Shown here piece after piece: positions 20,101 through 32,369 of a stretch of 64,000 nucleotides of DNA. A model generated the notes under the pieces. That model had not been told where the DNA came from, searched no databases, and saw only the letters and a list, made by a program, of their open reading frames with translations. Within the stretch, counting starts at the first letter, position 1; every line of letters starts with the position of its first letter. Position numbers and translations under genes: made by a program. Origin of the DNA: Phragmites australis (Eukaryota; Streptophyta; Magnoliopsida; Poales; Poaceae); the NCBI RefSeq assembly GCF_958298935.1, contig NC_084940.1, positions 17,665,146-17,729,145 on the forward strand. Direction: 5' to 3'.

Positions 20101-23100
20101 AAGGAGACGAACATATGCAGGAACCAAATCAGCTCTATTACCAAAAATAGAGATACAATTAATCCATTGGATGATAATGTTATTATTTACAGAATACAGA
20201 AGAACAAGTATAGTTATTTTCAATACCCTGTAAAAATATGATAATTCAGAAATCTTACAGCTGAGCAAGGAGGGCAAATAATACCTTGTAGGCTCAGGGC
20301 CAACAGCCTCACAGAGTTCATACAATTGATTGGCGACCATATAACGAACACGCCAGGATTTATCCTATCAAAGGAAACAAAAAGAGTAAGCAAGTAACAC
20401 ATTGGTGATGATGCATTTGACTGCCACTTGTCACAGATTAAGAAGCAACTCTGGTTAATCATCAACCTCCAGCAATTACAAAAATATCTTCCAATAACAT
20501 ATCCAGACTAGGTAAATAAATGGCGTAAAAGGTCTTCAAAAATATATGTGCGCAAAATATGGGAGTAATGTACCTGGGAGAAATTGACAATGACTGGGAG
20601 AATATGTGCTACACAATCTTGTGGTTCCAACAATTTTCCAAGAGCGGCACAGCCTTCAACAGCCAACAAACGGACTGAATCTTGATCTGCAAATAAAGAT
20701 CATCAAGTTTTAGACATAGTTCCAATGATGTCCAAAATGTGCATATGACAATTTGTATCCACTAACTAAATTGATTCACTCCTGAATAAATTCTTGCACA
20801 ATAGAAGTACATTTTAGGTCAGGTGTGGTGCCTTTCAGAGTTTATTTTAATTTTGTATATTTTACATAATAAAATAATTGCTTCTGAGTTTTAAAATTAC
20901 ACATCGACTTTCCAAGCTTCAAAGAAAAAGCAATGGCATGTTTACAGGAAGATGGCAAATCATTATACTGTCATGCATGAGTCCTACACTCATGTATGAC
21001 AATTGCTAACAATGATAAAGCAAGACTGAAGGATCTAAAACATATGCCACCACATAAATTACCAAATTACTCGAAGAAATATGTCAAGCAAGCAAGTGGG
21101 ATCATAGCAGGGAAAAGGTTGTATGTAGCAGATACTAGTAAAGCAATACGAAATGAGACATCTACACTAATCTAATTTAGGACGTCACTCTTATCAGCTT
21201 GATACCAACATGTAAAGTGGCACCCACAATCATAAAGTAATCGTAGAATTTTCGTTAAAACATAAAATAAATCTGGGTCGGGGTTTATTTAAAAAATGCT
21301 TATTCAGTACTATAAACAGCACCCCCATTTATAACTTGGTAAACAATCCCCGTCACATATTACTTAAGAATCCATGTTAGCATAGTTCACATAAATGGAA
21401 TAACATGAAAAAAGATGATAACTGTATTCCACAGCTAATAAAATATTGGGCCCTTGAGACTTATAACTATCCAAAACAACAGTTATGCTAGTCCGCAGAA
21501 TCTAAGGTTTGGCTGCATGGGAGCTGCATGGGAGTTGATTATTTGAATAGTCACTCACATAAAACCAAATAATAATTCAAGCTAACAATTTGATATCATT
21601 TTAACAACAAAATAAGGTCCTCGTGAAAAAATAAATTAAGGAGCACGCCACATGGTTTCAGTATTAGTGCATGGATTTCCCTTGTGGAGTGGCAACTACA
21701 TAGTCAGGAGTGGCAACTACATAGTCAACAGCTACAACTATTCAATTGCCAGTGCAAAAGAAACATTAAGTAACACAAAATAATATGTCAAAACATGTAT
21801 AAGAAAGTACCATCTTGGGTTAAATCATCAAATATTGACATAATTTCTGTCTTCAAATGACTCTGTTCAACTGTGGCTGCAAACTTTCCAAGGTTTGATG
21901 CAGCTGCTCTTCTGACCATAGGCATGTCATCTTGACATAACTGGCCATAGATAGTCCTCAATTCTGTTTTCAATTGGTCAGGTGCACATGGATAGGCTAT
22001 GTGGAAAAGGCCACAGGATGATACTCGAGCTGTAAACCACTCACCAGCTGCTAGCCTCTGAAAAGACAAAGGATGGATACTTTAACGGACATAAAGATCC
22101 TAGCAGAACATAATATGCAAAAACATTTAACATCCATAAATGATTTCACTAAATAACTCTGCAGGTTCACAAATCTGCAGAAATAAGAGATTAAATAGAA
22201 AACGCACAAAACCAGTGTATCATCTAACAATTGCTATACTCGTACACAGATGCCTTGTAAGCAATGTTTGCATATAGGTTGTTGTAAAATTATTTGACCT
22301 TTGAAGTTCAAATTATTGGGAAGCTACACTATCAGGAACTATCAGTTAATGATGCAGAAAATTGAGCATATAACACCACTTTTTGGTAAAATTTAGTGAA
22401 TGGCTGAAGGCATGCAGAAAAACATTGCTAGATTCAGCAATTAGTTGGTTGAACAAAATTGTTGAAGCCTACCAACATACAAGATACTAGATATCCTAAA
22501 GCACATGAAGTGGGGAACACAAGAGCCAAATTTAAGCAATATGCTAGCCATGGCAGATAAAATAAAGAAATTCAATAAATAGCATATGTACCCTGATAAT
22601 GGTATAACCTAGCAAGAAATATAGTGTTGATGGCTTAAGCCAACAAGTACACCCACAGAGACTTCATCCAGTAACATTGGTACCGTACTTAACAAATTTC
22701 GCACCCTTTAGAACAACAATAAACAGAGTGTTTTTGCTATGCATAAACCTCTCACCTTTACTACTGGAATGAACCAATCGACAATGTCACTTTCCTTCAT
22801 TTGTGCTCCAATACGGCACAGAGATTCGACTGCCTTGTCACGGACACAAGTTTCCTCCACCGTACACAATGTCTCCAATGGGGGCAGCAAAACATGAGCA
22901 TGTTCTACACCCCCAACATAAGGAATGAACACACCCAATTCCTCAGCCATAGCAAGAAGCACCTCGTCTTCATCGTCATTGTTTTCACTGAGGAAAGGAA
23001 TTAGCTCCTTCCTGGTTCTTTCTTCCCCAAGTGCCCGTGCAATTGTGGAAAGTCTTCTGATGGAGTTTAGACGCAATTGAATATCTTCATTCTTCAGCTC

Positions 23101-23148
23101 ATCAATCAGTACAGCGATTGGATACAGAGGCTCATCGGCCATAGCCAT
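17102..23148 (-). CDS. PP2AA: PP2A 65-kDa regulatory subunit A (scaffold)
   Basis: Twelve coding exons on the minus strand join into 1764 nt, 587 aa plus stop: 23148-22756, 22057-21811, 20686-20574, 20364-20285, 20134-19993, 19902-19822, 19414-19310, 19162-18980, 18162-18070, 17591-17452, 17382-17316, 17221-17102. All junctions are GT-AG and all phases agree. The product is made of HEAT repeats throughout and matches the plant RCN1/PP2A-A family in length and pattern (N-terminal [12 protein letters not shown], repeated D-x-x-x-x-V-R, C-terminal Q-A-L-Q-A). The start is the first of two nearby ATGs, 24 nt into the exon. The horseshoe-shaped A subunit holds the catalytic C and regulatory B subunits of protein phosphatase 2A in cytosol and nucleus. 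No defect was seen. Confidence 0.97.
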
Positions 23149-24600
23149 CAGATTTATCGAGGATTCTTGCAACTGTAAAGACAAAACATTAGGGCAATGC
23201 AGCCGTTAGGATTGAACATTGTTCTTTTAAGACCATAAAAGAGGCCCTTTAACACAACATTTGTTACATAAACAAAGACAAGAGCAAGGGAGGAAGACCA
23301 GGTGGGCTTTGAATTTGTTATAAAAAAAAAAGATCTTGGATACATAATCAGATATTAGATTTATAGACTGTTACAATCAAAGGAATCCCTGGGATTGACA
23401 TGCATGAACATCATTAGGGTGTTATAGTGATAGACACGAATACATGATCCAGATGAAAGAAACCAATCCATGTCACAATTAATTTGAAGGGCTAAACATT
23501 TAATGCCCATAATTTACGCAATAAAGGCTAAACTACCAGATTAAAAATGATATATGCTTCAGTCAAACACATAACAATTATTATTTGACTCTACAAATAT
23601 GCCATTGATTGTCTACACATGGTTTCAGGGGAAAGAAGCCTCATCCTTTGAAATTTGAACATTCTGAGGAATTGAATCAGAGGTAGGCAAATGCTCCAGC
23701 AAAAATAAATAATTTTGGCATAAACAGATCTGGAACCAAGGCTTAGAACGTAAGACCCAAACAAGCCACAACCCCAAACTTTTATGACTTTCAACTTCTC
23801 TGGCTCTTTTTTCCCCCTTTACCACTCAAGCAGTATATTAATAATTCTCAATCCAAGGTTTCTAAAGAGCATTGTTTACCAAATCCGATAGCGATAAGCA
23901 CAAGATTCGATAGACAATTTGTGTATGAGTACCTGCAGCTCAGGAACACACACGTAGATTTCATACTAACGAGATGAAAAATAGAAGCACATCGACCCGA
24001 AAGGCACCCATACTACCCTCCTACAACATACAACGAGCAACGATCCATACAACAAGCAACAAACATACCCCATCACCAACACATACATCCCTCATACACC
24101 CACCCACCGTGCAAGTAAATCCCACTCCCACACGCGCCGCCTAGCTCTGCCAATCTACCCAAAATCACAAAATCCCCCAATCGTGTCAAAACCAGCGCAA
24201 CCCAACCGAAACGGCGCAGATCTGGCGGAGAAACCACCCGAAACCGCGCGTAGGAGGCTCGAGGCCCCGTCCCCCGGCGCCTGCGGCGAGATCAAGGAGC
24301 CGCCGCATCGCGCCGCGCCGCAGCCATCGGGGGTGGGAGGGTAGTGCTAAGGCCGCAGATCCAAAGGTGGGGAGGGGGGGAGGAGGAGGAGCGGCGGATC
24401 TCACCTGTGCGGGATCGGATCGGGGTGGCTGCGCCGGCGGGGGAGGTGAGGGAGCGCCCGAGGCGTCGCCGCTGAGAGGAGGGTGCGGTCACGTGTGACG
24501 GGGCGGAATGGGACGTGTGGATCGAGACGGACGGGAGGGAGTGGATGGAAGAAGGGGTGGAGCGGGGCGCAGAAGAGAAACGGGGGAGGTTGGGTTGGGC
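23149..24600 (-). promoter_or_regulatory. PP2AA: 5' UTR, leader intron and promoter region of PP2AA
   Basis: A short leader segment (23149-23172) precedes the ATG and is entered by a good acceptor (CTTTACAG). Upstream, a GC-rich non-coding exon ends at 24405 with donor CAG|GTGAGA, defining a 1232-bp leader intron (23173-24404). The transcription start is not visible, but GC- and CT-rich sequence to about 24600 fits a broad housekeeping promoter. A palindrome with a G-box core lies just upstream of the exon. Confidence 0.7.
24488..24499. promoter_or_regulatory. G-box palindrome near the PP2AA promoter
   Basis: GTCACGTGTGAC contains CACGTG, the core bound by plant bZIP and bHLH factors. It lies about 85 bp upstream of the leader-exon donor. 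Function is inferred. Confidence 0.4.
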
Positions 24601-24822
24601 CGGGTCGGTCACCAGAGGCCAACTGGGCCAGGCCCGAGGTGGAGGAAGGAGATCAGATTTGGGACCGCCGGAATATCGAGTCGATTTCCTATTATTACTA
24701 GTCAAATGTCTTGCGTTGCAACGGAACCTGAACCCATTTATGTCTTCCTTTTGCACAGCTGCTTATAAAGACTTAACTGATGATTCATGTCAAATTAGGA
24801 CCCTTTATGCCTTCATAGCTAC

Positions 24823-25994
24823 TTTTTTTTTACAACGCAAGAGAGTTACGTATTATTTCATTAATAGAAGAAAAAAATTGATTAGGTTACAAGCCTTAAC
24901 TGCCTACCAGTATTCACAACATGTGCACCATGTATACATTACAAATGACTCACATCACACTACCTAGAAAGAAATTATCTAGGTAACAGCACTTGGAGGT
25001 CTCTTGCGCCCACCACACACTATAAGAATCCTTCATTTGCCACATCATGTAAAATCTTGGATGGGTCAGATGACACTCCATTAAACACATAATTGTTTGG
25101 GTGTTTTCAAATTTCCCAAGTAACTAGATGAACCAACGTGTTAAAGCCTTTTCAAGCCTACTTCTCCAATCTTTTCAGCGAACTACACCACCAACTAGAC
25201 AATGATGTGTCTCGCTACGGCATGAGTACTTGGAGATTAATTTTTTGTAATACGGAAAACCAAACCTCTTGGGACACCACACAATAGATGAGGAGATGAT
25301 GCATGCTTTCATCCAATTGATCACATAGGGGGCATTTCACCAAATGGGGCAGCCCTCGTCGTGCCAACCTGTTCGTTGTCCAGCATCGGTTCAAAAGCAC
25401 AAGCCATATGAAGAATTTGTAGCGCAACGGTGCCCAGCACTTCCAGATCCTCTTCCAAGGAGCGTATTTTATTGTTCCAACAAAGAATGCCAAATATGAT
25501 AATTTACTTGAATATATCCTTGAAGATGATAGCCTCCATGTATGCTAGTTCGGCATGTCTTGCTAGAGCTGCACATCATCTAGTATCTCCCAAAGCTCTA
25601 GATATTCTACCAGAGCCGCAAAGGATAAAGCACCGTGTATATCAGTAACCCATTTATGATCAGCCAATGCTTCTTGCACCAATCTTTGGTTTAGAATTCT
25701 CTTAGGCACAAGAGCAACTAGGTTAGGTACAAGATCCATGATCGTGTGTCCATGAAGTTAGCGATCCGTCCAGAACTTAGTGGATGCACCATCACCAACT
25801 GTCATGACAATAGCCAGTGCAAACATAGCCTTCACATTTTGGTGCACTTGCACACGCAATCCGTTCCAGGGATAGTTAGGGTCAATTTTCTCCAACCATA
25901 ACCAGCGTAACCGGAGGGCCCAACCAAGCGTTTGGAGGTCATGAATGCCCAAGCTTCCATACTGTATTGGTAAACACACTCGTGGCCATGAGAC
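24823..25994 (-). mobile_element. L1-type LINE, 3' fragment
   Basis: On the minus strand the fragment ends in a poly-A run (T9 at about 24823-24831 on the plus strand). The translation at 26000-25758 has the end of a LINE reverse transcriptase (W-P-R-V-C-L-P, then L-G-I and A-L-R-L-R-W-L-W). At 25493-25215 it has the RT zinc-binding domain (W-K-C-W-A-P, then C-P-L-C-D and a His/Cys pair before V-W). Most of the RT and the endonuclease are missing. The coding end abuts the LTR of the next element, which may have inserted into the LINE. Confidence 0.85.
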
Positions 25995-28962
25995 TGTCAC
26001 GTCCCAAAATGCTAATTACGTAATTAGGCATGCATAATCATCATCGCATGTGCTTGCACATGTTTGTCTATCAAAACTGGTTAAACAGGTCTCAAACACC
26101 TTAGAGATGGTTTATACTACTTTGGAGAATCCCTACATGCCTTGAAAAAGGAAAAGAATAGAAGGAGGATGATGAGGGGAGAGTTAGAAAATTTTTAGCA
26201 AAAGAACCCTCTCGCAGTCTAACCAGTGTCACCCGCGGTCAGATCGCTAGGTGCGCCGCCACGTGGGCTGCCACATGGCTTTCTCACTATCTGACCACCT
26301 GAGCGCGGGGTCTGACCGCCAGCACACAGAGGCTTGGGTTAAGTGGATCGATCACTTTCTTTTTGCTCTCTCCCTCTCATTTTTTCTCTCACTCTCCCTC
26401 TCTCCACCCGACCCTAGAGAGAGAAAGAGAGCTTTACTCGTCGTATTTGAAGGCCGGAGATCGGAGGTAGGAACTCCCACGAGCTTCCCAGAGGACTTCC
26501 CCAAGTTTTCCCTCTCTTCTCTCTCACCGGAGACCCGTTCATCGATTGTAAGCTTCACCACCACTCCGGGAGCCGATCCGCAAATCGGAGCCTCCTCAAA
26601 GCATTCCAATCTAATAGAAAGCTTCCATAAGCTGAGGTAAGCTATCCCCTACTATTTTCCTGTTGTTTCCGAGCTCGATTCAACCCTCGTGTCGTTTAGG
26701 CCCAAGTTCAACCTAGCCTAGATCTAATCCATTAGGTATTTTGAGTTTAGCTCGGTGAATGATGTTCAAATCACTTTAGAAACACTCCACTAGTTTCATA
26801 GAGCATTTGTACCCTTCATTGTCGAAGGTCTCGCCAAAATCCTCACTGGCAACCCCGCAAAGGTGCTGTCAACAAGGTCTGGCGGCCTGACCTCTGATTG
26901 GGGACTGGAGAATCCGAGTTGAAAATTTATACAGGAGTTTGACCGCCACTTGGACTCGTCTGACCGTTGGTGGGTGGTTTGATTGCCACCATGCCTACAG
27001 TCAGACCACTAGAGGCCAAAACTCTCTGCTAGCTATCGGTCTGACCACAACCCCAAGGCCGGTTTGACTGCCAGCCTGTGAAGGCTAAGGTGAGGGTATG
27101 TTAGCTTATCTAGGGTTTCAAACTTTGAAACCCTAATCCTTTAGCAATCCTTTGCAGATATTTTCGAGTCGTAGCGCTCTACTATTACTTAAGTATGCAT
27201 ATTGCATCCTTCTTGCATTGTTCATTTATTTATGCATTGCACCCGTGTTTCTTTTAGAGGGAATCAATCTGACAATTCAAGCAAGCGAAGACGATGCCGG
27301 TCTACCGCACTTCTGTAATTTCTGCGTGGGTAGTATCATGCAACCGATAGAGCAATAAGGCAAGCATCTAAGCATATTGCACCTTTATTCAATTGAAGGG
27401 AGTCTAAATTGATAAACTATGCTTTATGTATGTTTGCATGTGTTGAGTCAAGCATCCGACTTATTCGGGTAGAACCTATGTTGAATTACATATCCTCTAT
27501 CTTGAGGTGTTGATTTTTCTCATCTTTATCGCCTCGGTAATATTGTTGATGTCTAGCTTAAGAGTTGTTCGACATTCTTAACAATGCATATCCTCAGTAG
27601 AAGTCGAGCGACGATGATGCCATTGTTCGTGAGCATAGGGCTCACTTATGGTTTACAAATACTTTTATGATGTTGAAATGGTTGGATGAGTGGTGAGTAT
27701 GAGGCAAGATGTGGGCGATGTTAGGATGTTTTCTGCTCAGGAGGAGTCCTCGGGGCAGTTCAGGAGAGGAACCTGGATACTGTAAACCGTTTTGCATCAT
27801 TTAAGCACCGACCGTTGGCCGCCATTGGCTTTAGCACTTATCGTACTCACCACATGCTGATATAATGGTAAAACGAGATGAATACCTTTGTAGCTATGAT
27901 CATTTGGGCTTGAACATCGATGGTGTGAGCGGACGAGCTTGTAGAGGTATCTAGTTTATTTCAAGAGTAGTTCTAGATATCCCCACTCGACTTACCCTAA
28001 CACCGAGGCGATGCACGATCCAAATGGTTGGGGTTTATTGAAAAATATTATCTCGAGTACCCCCTTGTGTGTACTTTAGCGAGTGGCACAAGTCCAATGG
28101 TCTTCGTGTTGTGTGGGTAAAGGAGTATCCCTTACATGGTGTAAAAATAGTTTGAACTGTCGCGCTCTCAGTCATGAGCATGCCTTCTGTCTATACGCAC
28201 CATCGTAGAGTCATGAGTTGTGGATTGTGGTTGGATATGTTGGAGGCGGTTCGTGTTACATATATGTTCACGATGGTTCCCATTACTTTTATGTACATAT
28301 GGTTATTGCAGGGTATATTTGTATTGTTGTTGGTTATGTTTAGATGCTCATATATATGTGTCTAGATTGCGGGTGTATGTTTTAATCAACCTTATGGCCT
28401 TTTTTCTTGCTAATGGCCCAATACATAATCCTTGGAGTCGGGTTATTTATATGTATGCTATATGGATTAAGTCTTGAGAGTACCTTCGTACTCAGCTACT
28501 CTATAGGTTTTGCAGGTGAGAAAAATACGGTGTTTGGCTAGTTCATGCCCGCTAATGCTAGAGGCAGGAATGAATATGCAACTAGTCGGATGTCGCTTTT
28601 TTATGTTGAAGCCTAAGGGCATATGGCTTCACCCATCTTTTCTGTCTTTAGCTTTTGTTTCTGCTGCGTAGTTTCTGTTTTGGCTAGGAGTCGATCAGTT
28701 TTAGTATCCTCCTAGATCTCTTTGCTGTAAAATTGTTAAACTTGTAAATATTTAAGAACTTATAATATGATTTAATTACTCGCTCTTTATTAAGCTTGGT
28801 TATGACTGCTTATGTTGGAAAGACATGTGTTCCGATCTTGGGTATAAAACACGTACTAGGACTACTAGGATGGTATTCTGATTAATTGTCGAGGTTGTGA
28901 TTATGAATAATGATACTCCTGATGATTAATTAGAATACTATTTGGAAGGTTCCTCAGAGCGT
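25995..28962 (+). mobile_element. 5' LTR of gypsy copy A (about 2.97 kb)
   Basis: The TG start follows the LINE directly. The end is placed just before the primer site by comparison with copy B, where the same position reads AGCGTGACA (58202-58210). The LTR contains a CT-rich stretch near 26370-26410 and reiterated GGTCTGACC-like motifs between 26220 and 27090. Confidence 0.7.
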
Positions 28963-29628
28963 AGTATCAGAGCCTAGTTTAATAAAGTAGCTAAAAATAC
29001 TTAGAACATGGGTTAATAAAGTGTAAAATCCACTAAGCAACCCACGAAAGTTTCTTTTATGTCCAATCATGATTAATTTGTATGAACTTGATATATTATG
29101 CCCCTAAGTGTAATACGTTGATATGAGTGGCGCTTAAGTGTTGTTTTCATATTTTGATGCATTTATGGTTTATGTTGCATCGACAAAGAAGGTAAAGAAC
29201 GTCTCCTATTAGTAGTTAATATCAGGGGTTCAATCGATGCGAGGCAGGGGTCCGGTGTGTTTTGTACAGCGATGGTACAGAAAGTGAATACGTTTGCAAT
29301 AACGTATGAACATCCACCATATGATGGTAGATATGATCGTCTACTCACGTGACGTTTACATGTGGTGTCTCATAAGGTGACAGTATGTGACATGAATACA
29401 TTGGCAATAATGTATGAATCAGTGCTTGTGCAAATCACACCGTTCGCGCTTCTTATTGTTTCTCACGCGAAGGGTGATGTTTGTTATGGAGAGAAGTGCT
29501 CGAGAAAGAAACGGTAGATAGGAATCGAGCATGCATTCATTTTTCCCTGTTGCTCATGTGCATGCATATTTCCATATACACGGTATTACGGTTCTAAGCA
29601 AATATTATCCATCGAATGCTTTTAGGCT

Positions 29629-30770
29629 ATGTCAGAATTTGACTTTTCCCTCTTCGTCTTATCATTGAAACAGATGAAAACCTGCCAAAACTTAGGTGAC
29701 CTTCTCGAGGGTTCTAGTGAGAACAACCCTCCGCCGCCGAGTATGACGGATGTGCTCATGCAAATTGAGCAGAACCGTCAGGCTCAAACAGCGCTTCTCG
29801 AGGCTCTCATGCGCAACACAGCCCCTCAAGGAGGAGGTGAGGCCGGGCGTCGAGAAGACTTCTCAGATTTCTTGCGAACTCAGTCGCCCACCTTCATGCG
29901 GGCTAAGGATTCTCTGGATGTCAATCATTGTCTCCGGACCATCGAGCAAAAACTCGTGTCCTTCGGTGCAAGGACCACGAGAAGGTGCTCTTCGTCGCCC
30001 ATCAGCTCCAAGGCACGGTGGGCGCGTGGTGGTCCAACTTTCTGGCCATGCACCCCGCCAATAATAGGATGTCTTGGGCGGAGTTCCGATAGGCATTTCA
30101 CGACTTTCATATTCCTAAGGGTCTTATGGAGATCAAGAGGCGATAGTTTATGGACCTCAAGCAAGGAGGCAGATTGGTGATGGAGTATGTATAGGTGTTC
30201 AACAATCTAGCACAGTATGCTTAGGGTGAGTTCAACACTGATGAGCGGAGGTAATACCGCTTTGTCAATAGCCTCAACTCTAAGATGCAGGATCTGCTGT
30301 CGGCATATGAATTTGCCGACTTCAACAAACTTGTGAGCACCTCTCTCATAGTGGAGTTCAAGCTAAAGAGCCACCAGGAGGAGAAAAAGCGCAAAAGAGT
30401 TTCATCGCCTTCCAAGGGCGAGAGCTCTCAACGCGCTCATACAGAGAGTCAGCCTCCACCATCTCATGTGTCGGCCTCGACTGCTCCATGACTGATGTGG
30501 ATAGTGCAGCACCCATCCTTCTTTGCTCCATAGGGATAGCCTCCATGACTTACCGGTTCGCAAGGGAGTGTTACAGGTGGTCCCAACGGCCCATGTTACA
30601 ACTGCGGCCGTGTTGGGTACAATGCTCAAGATTGCCATACCCAAAGCCGGGAGCTGTGGTGACCGCTCCAAGGCCACCACCCACTCAGTCAACTCTATAT
30701 GCTTCCCAGGCTATGCATGTCCCCAAGCGTGGTCGAGCACGCCACACCACCGCCAAACTCTTGTGAGAAA
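29629..30770 (+). pseudogene. Ty3/gypsy gag, decayed
   Basis: The frame opens with P-S-M-T-D-V-L-M-Q-I-E-Q and F-L-R-T-Q-S-P-T-F. A frameshift near 29970 moves the conserved core to another frame (H-E-K-V-L-F, W-W-S-N-F-L-A-M). Several stops follow before a Ser/Lys-rich tail and one zinc knuckle at about 30595 whose His is replaced by Tyr (C-Y-N-C-G-R-V-G-Y). It cannot give a complete gag. Confidence 0.8.
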
Positions 30771-30815
30771 ATAATATGCATATGAAGGTTTGACAACAAT
30801 ATGCTATTATGGTTC

Positions 30816-32305
30816 TGAGAAACCAAGTTGAAATGTATCTTGGTTTATATGTGATAAGTGATTAACAAGGTTATCGATTTGATTTGTCGAGTTTTGGATT
30901 GCTTGAGCTTGATTTGAGTATTTTGATTATGAACTAACTAGAGTTGGAGTCAGAGAAATGTGTTTGCTTGTCTCATAGTGTGCATGTGACGGATGCAACT
31001 TGGCGGTCGACGGTGGGTGATCGAGACTAAGTGGGTGCTTGGTGCCGGACTATCAACGAGGGTAGGCAGAGTTAAGGATGATCCTAACTGTACACGTGGA
31101 GGTCAAGCAAAATATGAAACGGAGAATGAAGACGGCGTATTGACAAAGTCAAGCGAAAGAGATACCGGTGCAAGTGATAAGGTGGCCTGAGGGACCAGGA
31201 ACAGGAGAGACTTGCCGGTGGTCAAGATCAAAAGACAGAGTACACGTGTCGATATCAGAGCGCTTGCTTAAGGTGTAAGTAAGTGGCAAGTCACGCTTTG
31301 AGAAACGTGTAGATGGTTTCATGGTATGGCCCCAAAACCGTGGGAGGACTAGAAGAGTATGTGGCATCATCACAAAACTTGCATCGAGGAGAAGCTAAGT
31401 CATGAAGGCACCATAACTGTCCAATGACTGGAAAATAAATGGACCAAAATACCCTCGGTGGTATATAGGAGTGTACTATAAGAGAGGGGTATTTTGAAAA
31501 AAAGCTAGTAAACATTGAGGTCAAGTTTCCTATAAATAGAAAGGTATGGCTATGGAAGAGATAAACTAGCCACTTGAGCCTATTGTGCTACTCATTTGAG
31601 AGCCTAGTACTAGGATTTTAGAGAAGAGGAAGGATGGGTGTTTAGCCTATGTATTAGGTGAGAGTTTTGAGTGAAAAATTTTTGTAATCCACTTAAAATA
31701 GGGCTGACCTCTTTGAGTAATGAAGTTTATGTATTTGCATACGGTTGAATTCCTCTCATTCTAGTTTTCCTCTGTTGGTTTCCTTGCAAGTTTGTAAGTT
31801 TTCGGTGTTTCATTGTGATTTTTATTTTAGTTTTTGGGCTGAATTTTCAGCACATTGTGAAGTTATTCTTCTTGTTGCTAGAGGCATAAAAATCAATACG
31901 AGCGTATACCCATAGGTATTGAACTCTCTTGCCTCTATATCATCAACTTGGATAATTTTTTAACCGGTGACCTTATCTTTGATTTTTGAATCATTCTTCT
32001 CAAGTTCCAAACTTTATGTGGGGATGAGTTATGAATTGATTTGCTGTGGAACTTGGTGTTCGATTCCAACCATGAGACCCACCTTTTGATTAGATCTTCA
32101 AGTTTGGTTTTTGAATTCTTTGAGTTTCTGTTCTGTTCTAGCCGGGTCTTCCGAGTTGAGCTCTGTGTTTCTGCTATGTTTCTGTGTTTTGTGCTGCACT
32201 TTGTTCTTGAGGTGAGGTTGGTGATAAAATAGGAGGAGGCTATCTATTTCGAAAGAATTTAAGGCACCTATTCACCCATCTCTTGTCGTCATTCTCGGTC
32301 CTATA
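30816..32305 (+). mobile_element. 5' LTR of the SIRE-like element (1490 bp)
   Basis: It starts TGAGAAACC and ends CTCGGTCCTATA. The degenerate primer site follows (TTCAGAGCCGG at about 32311-32321). It aligns along its length with the 3' LTR, with many differences. Confidence 0.85.
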
Positions 32306-32369
32306 ATTTTTTCAGAGCCGGTGTGATCACTGGTTGACCTTAACCAGCTTTGTGATCCGTAGGCGATAT

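Larger units (their letters stand above)
25995..30770 (+). mobile_element. Ty3/gypsy element copy A: LTR plus decayed gag
   Basis: A long LTR (25995 to about 28962) starts TGTCACGTCCC. It is followed by a primer site related to TGGTATCAGAGCC (28963-28977), a 650-bp leader and a gag remnant. The element breaks off at about 30770, where minus-strand LTR sequence begins, so pol and the 3' LTR are absent. Copy B of the same family, interrupted by two further elements, lies at 47562-64000. Confidence 0.8.

Noticed and set aside
24640..24730. Short stretch with GCGTTGCAACGG, common near grass MITEs
   Set aside because: No second terminus could be located.
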